Below are positions 60,034-64,000 of a stretch of 64,000 nt of DNA, in pieces. A program made the position numbers and the translations under genes. This DNA comes from Xenoacremonium recifei. Its lineage: Eukaryota > Ascomycota > Sordariomycetes > Hypocreales > Nectriaceae. The stretch spans positions 243,491 to 307,490 of the forward strand of contig WOFQ01000042.1 in NCBI GenBank assembly GCA_012184525.1, written 5' to 3'. Within the stretch, counting starts at the first letter, position 1; every line of letters starts with the position of its first letter. Below the pieces are notes generated by a model. The model made no database searches, had not been told where the DNA came from, and worked only from the letters and a program-made list of their open reading frames with translations.

Positions 60034-61143
60034 ATGTCCAAGGGGCAGATCTTCGTAGGTCTCAGTGTCAATGCAAGAGAATCATACACTTGACTGACAC
60101 ATGGCTCACCATATAGCTTACAGGAGGCTCTGGCTTCCTGGGATCACACATTGCAGCCGAGGCACTACGAGCCGGTTACAGTGTCAAGGCAACTTTCCGA
60201 TCCGAAGCCAAAGCTCAGCACTTCGAGAGAACATTCTCGAGCGACAGAGTTCAAACTTGCATTGTCAAGGACATTACTGCGCCCGAGGCGTACCGAGACC
60301 TGATGGATAATGCCGACTTTGTCATCCATGCTGCATCCCCCTTCACTTTCGCCATCAAGGACATTCAGGAAGACCTCATTAAGCCAGCTGTTCAGGGCAC
60401 GGCAAGAATCCTGGAAGCCATCAATGATTGCCCCAAACTTAAGAGGCTAATCCTAACATCGTCCTTTGCAGCAGTAGTAGACCCAACCCTAGGCCCTCGC
60501 GCAGGCTTCACTTACACCGGTTCGTACCTGGTTTTTATTCTATGGCTGAGGGATCCAGTCCAGTACTGACATATAGACTCATTCAGAGAAGGAATGGAAT
60601 CCCATGACTCCCGAGAAAGCGCTCAAAAACGAGCTCTTTGGGTACCAGGCGAGCAAGACATTCGCTGAGCGATCAGCCTGGGACTTTATCCAAGACAAGT
60701 CGAAGCAGCGACGTCTCTCCCTTGTCACCTTCTGCCCGCCAATGATCCTTGGTCCACCGCACCCAGCATCAGCGTCCAACGAGTCAACAGCTCAACTTCT
60801 GAAAGCCATTAGCGGTCAAGAGGCTCCTCCCACGAGAATGCCCGTCTTTGTCGACGTGCGAGATTGCGCTCGGGCGCACATAATTGCCCTGGACACCGCC
60901 AAAGTACCCTCTAGCGAGCGATTCGTGCTGTGTGGAGGGAAGTTCACCTGGCAGGCAGCTCGGGAGATCTATGAAACAGGACAGGCCACCGATGCGAGTC
61001 TTGCTGCTGCTGCGGGTTTCTACTCAATCAATGCAGAGAAGGCGGAGAGAATGCTGGGCCTGGAGTGGACGTCATTCCAGTCCACCGTTCAGGACTGCTT
61101 CGCGAGTCTAGATACATTACCGGCTCGGGAGACTAGGATATAG
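60034..61143 (+). CDS. NAD(P)-dependent extended short-chain reductase (326 aa)
   Basis: There are three exons: 60034-60054 (only 21 nt, MSKGQIF), 60117-60519 and 60587-61143. They join in phase; the tiny first exon is needed to complete the first beta strand. The nucleotide-binding motif TGGSGFLGSHI and the catalytic Tyr161-x3-Lys165 (YQASK) are present, with LTSSFAAVVDP supplying the active-site Ser region. The family includes dihydroflavonol-4-reductase-like, cinnamoyl-CoA-reductase-like and yeast Gre2-type enzymes that reduce aldehydes or ketones. In this context it could reduce the aldehyde made by the amine oxidase. That link is inferred from position only. Confidence 0.92.
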
Positions 61144-61702
61144 GGGCTCGTGTGAGAAGATGAGGGAGTACAGATAGAATCTCTCGCTGTTATGTACAAA
61201 TCTCACATATCTAAGCCCAATAATTGCCCAACACCTGGAAACTTTGATGATGGTAGCCTGGATCGCGCGCGCTGAAGGCCTGCGGCCCGTAGAAGTGAGT
61301 CGGAGACGTACTCGCGACATTGGCGCTGCTGGGCGTGGGCGAAGCCGAGAGCTTGGATCGGCTTTTCCAAAGCTAAAAGGCTATCAAATTGGGTTAGGAA
61401 GGAAGCCAGACATGCGGGCACATATTGAGATACCCATACGCTGGGCCTAGGTGGTAGACACTAAACGCGCCCAGCCATAGACGCCGGCGTTAAGGAGGAG
61501 GACCCTTGGATAGAGTAACTTAGACGCCGAACTGTAGACGCCAGGAAGCAATAAGTAGCATCTCTGCGACGGCTCATGAAGAGACCGAATGAGAAAGCTG
61601 AGCAGCTGAAAGAGAGGCTGAACTGACCCTAGTCATCTCTTGTCACTTCATTGGTCTGGCCCTGGCGCACGCGCTCTGCACACGTTCCCAACTGCCTGCA
61701 CA
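61144..61702. promoter_or_regulatory. Promoter region of the copper amine oxidase gene
   Basis: A 559-nt spacer between two same-strand genes. It carries three copies of the shared motif within 65 nt, about 160-225 nt before the oxidase ATG. Confidence 0.5.
61478..61542 (+). promoter_or_regulatory. Shared cluster motif TAGACGCC, three copies
   Basis: Exact copies are at 61478-61485, 61521-61528 and 61535-61542. The first continues into GGCGTTAA, making an imperfect palindrome (TAGACGCC-GGCGTTAA) of the kind a dimeric zinc-cluster protein could bind. Confidence 0.55.
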
Positions 61703-63888
61703 ATGGCTCGCCCTCACCCCCTCCACTCTATCACCGCCTCTGAGATCTCCCATGCGGCCTGGATCCTGACCAAGATCCTCAAGGACAAGAACGGGCCTGA
61801 GTTCCGCTTTCGCTTCAAGAACATCAGCATAAGCGAGCCGCCAAAAGCTCTCCTGCTCCCGTATCTCAACGCTGAGGCGGCTGGTACGCCACCGGAGCTT
61901 CGGCCTTATGTCCCGCGATGCGTGGATCTGGTCTGGACATCTGACAATGAGCGCAATCTTTGCGAGAGCAAAGTCAGCTTGGAGACGCAGGAGGAGGTTC
62001 GTCGGATTGTTGCGCTGCCTGGTCAGCACTCATCACTCGACAGGTGGGTAGGGATATGGGTTTCGCAGAGGATAGTAATGCTGACTCAAACCGCAGAGAT
62101 GAGATGGTGGCATCTGCTCAAAGGATTCTCAACGATCCTATTGTTCAGGCGGCCATCAAGAAGCTCCAGCTGCCCGAGGGCTGTATTGTTCAGTGTGACT
62201 GCTGGCCATACGGAGCAGACAGGGACTCTACGCCAGATACACACAAGTTCATCCAGGGCCTCCTCTACGCTCGGGCTCCTCACGGGCACAAGGAGAGCAA
62301 CCAATACGCCTATCCCCTGCCCATCTCCCCAGTTCTGGACATCTTCGACGATGTCATAGCCCGAATCGAGCCTCTGGCAACCGGTGGCAAAGAAGATGGT
62401 CTCCAATATCTGACAGGGGGTGAAACTCCTATGGCGCACTGCCTTGAAAACGAATACTACCCGGGATTGATGAAGCAGAAAGAGCGCGAGGACTTGAAGC
62501 CTCTGCACGTCCTGCAACCGGATGGGCCTAGCTACCAAATTAGTGACACGAATTGTGTATCCTGGCAGAAGTGGAGGTTCCGTGTTGGCTTCAACTACCG
62601 TGAGGGCTTGACTCTTCACGACATCAGATACGATTCTCGACCAATTTTCTACCGTCTCAGCGTCAGCGAGATGACTGTCCCATATGGAGGTTGGTATTTC
62701 CTACACTCTGACGTATCTTAACAAGAAGAGCACCTACTAACGTTTCGCGCAGATCCTCGCAGCCCTTACCACCGCAAACAAGCCTTCGACCTCGGTGATG
62801 CAGGTGCTGGCAGCACAGCTAACAACCTCTCTCTCGGCTGTGATTGTCTGGGCACAATTCACTACTTCGATGGATGGCTCAACAACGACAAAGGAGAGCC
62901 TGTCTCAACAGGCAACGTTGTGTGCCTCCATGAGGCGGACGGGGGCATCGGCTGGAAGCACACAAACCACCGAACACAAGGCGTAGCCATCACCAGGGCA
63001 CGGAATCTCATCCTGCAGACCATCTTGACTGTCGGGAATTATGAGTACATATTCGCATGGATCTTCTGGCAGAACGGCAATATCGAACTCGAGACTCGGG
63101 CGACAGGCATCCTGTCAACGTCGTTGATCGATCCGAAGAAAACTTCGGCATGGGGTAACGTCGTGTCTCCCGGTGTTCTTGCAGCAAACCACCAACACCT
63201 GTTCTCACTGCGAATTGATCCTATGCTCGATGGCCAGAAGAACAGTGTCTTCCAGGAGGACTCAATTGCGATCCCCCAATCAGAGGACATCAATCCTCAC
63301 GGCAATGCCTGGGAAGTCGTCAAGACGCCCTTCACCAAGTCTGGCCACGCCGACGCTGCACCCTTTGCCAACCGGTGCTTCAAGATTGTGAACGAAAGCG
63401 TCCGAAACCCCATATCGAGCAACCCAGTCGGCTTCAAGCTGGTGCCTCAGCCCTGCCAGCTTCTCCTCGCGGGACAGAACTCGGTCGTGCGCCGTAGAGC
63501 CAGGTTCGCCGAGCACCACCTTTGGGTGACACGCTATCGCGACGATGATCTCTGGGCTGGTGGGAAGTGGACGAACCAGTCTCTCGAAGAGGTCAATGGC
63601 CTCGCGGACATGGCTGGTCGCGGTGAGGCCGTGCGGAATGAGGACATTGTGGTTTGGCACACCTTCGGCATGACGCATAACCCACGTGTGGAGGATTTCC
63701 CCGTGATGCCTGTTGAGATCTCGACGGTGGCATTGAAGCCTGCGGACTTCTTCACTGGGAACCCGGCTCTGGACGTTCCTCAGAGCGTACAGAAGTTCAA
63801 TAAGAGTGTACTGGACGACAGGACGTCGGGTCCCCAGAGACAGGCGGCACACTGTGTTCAGCAGAAGGGGGTAATCTCGAGAATATAG
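61703..63888 (+). CDS. Copper amine oxidase (689 aa)
   Basis: There are three exons: 61703-62043, 62097-62689 and 62753-63888, all in phase. The enzyme oxidises primary amines to aldehydes, releasing ammonia and hydrogen peroxide, with copper and a self-made topaquinone cofactor. The cofactor Tyr is about residue 408 in TVGNYEYIFAW. The copper ligands are the HxH pair near 458 (NHQHLF) and a His near 613-618 (HTFGMTHNPRVEDFPVMP). The catalytic-base Asp is in YFDGW. There is no signal peptide, and the length fits peroxisomal or cytosolic fungal forms. The C-terminus (VISRI) is not a clear peroxisomal signal. The gene is intact and is the best-supported catabolic enzyme of the cluster. Confidence 0.95.
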
Positions 63889-63962
63889 AATTAAGATCAA
63901 AGCTAGGGGAGGTGTACAATTACAAGTAGTACCCGTTGGTCTCGGGTGGGTCAACCACACAG

Positions 63963-63992
63963 CCCAACTAAGGGCTCCGTCCCTTAGTTGGG
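63963..63992. repeat. Perfect 12-bp inverted repeat, possible transposon end
   Basis: CCCAACTAAGGG and CCCTTAGTTGGG are exact complements separated by a 6-nt spacer (CTCCGT), followed by G and an A-run at the window edge. It could be a Tc1/mariner-type terminal repeat or a short hairpin. The window ends before this can be decided. Confidence 0.6.
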
Positions 63993-64000
63993 GAAAAAAC

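Overview
The window is nuclear DNA of a filamentous ascomycete (Pezizomycotina). Short introns of about 50-75 nt with GT-AG borders and CTAAC-like branch points interrupt most genes. It also carries an ApsA/Num1-type nuclear migration protein, a NACHT receptor-like protein, Zn2Cys6 and Hol1-type genes, and signs of repeat-induced point mutation (RIP). The gene set suggests Eurotiomycetes, but that is inference, not proof.

Regions. (1) 1-22 kb holds housekeeping genes with wide spacers: a Hal4/Sat4-type protein kinase (-), a gene-poor stretch of about 10 kb whose only clear gene is an intron-bearing tRNA-Ser(CGA), a coiled-coil protein of unknown function (+), atg3 (-) and cwc24 (-). (2) 22-28 kb is apsA, whose product has about 21 degenerate repeats and a C-terminal PH domain. 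(3) 29.6-37.2 kb is accessory: a small cysteine-rich secreted protein, a P450 with a GC-AG intron, and a NACHT protein tail-to-tail with the P450. (4) 39.6-45.7 kb has an unrecognised 441-aa protein with faint class I terpene-synthase-like motifs. Next to it are a divergent pair of cell-surface genes, a GPI protein and a flocculin-repeat adhesin. (5) 45.7-52.8 kb is a degenerate island. It has two APH-fold kinase-like pseudogenes, a broken gene of an unrecognised family with a second remnant of a similar tail, and an LTR-like stretch. The premature stops mostly fit C-to-T or G-to-A change at Gln or Trp codons, as RIP would produce. (6) 53.0-63.9 kb looks like a small catabolic cluster: Hol1-like MFS transporter (-), amidase (+, one in-frame TGA), Zn2Cys6 regulator (-), NAD(P)-dependent reductase (+) and copper amine oxidase (+).

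The most interesting signal is in region 6. The 8-mer TAGACGCC (or its complement GGCGTCTA) occurs once, twice and three times in the three promoter-containing spacers of that cluster. That is far above chance for about 1.7 kb and suggests a shared operator, perhaps bound by the cluster's own Zn2Cys6 protein. A plausible reading is uptake of an amine or amide, hydrolysis, oxidative deamination and reduction of the carbonyl product, under one regulator. The right edge carries a perfect 12-bp inverted repeat that may be a transposon end.

All exon boundaries below were placed by eye from splice signals and reading phase. Nothing was checked by alignment or transcript data.
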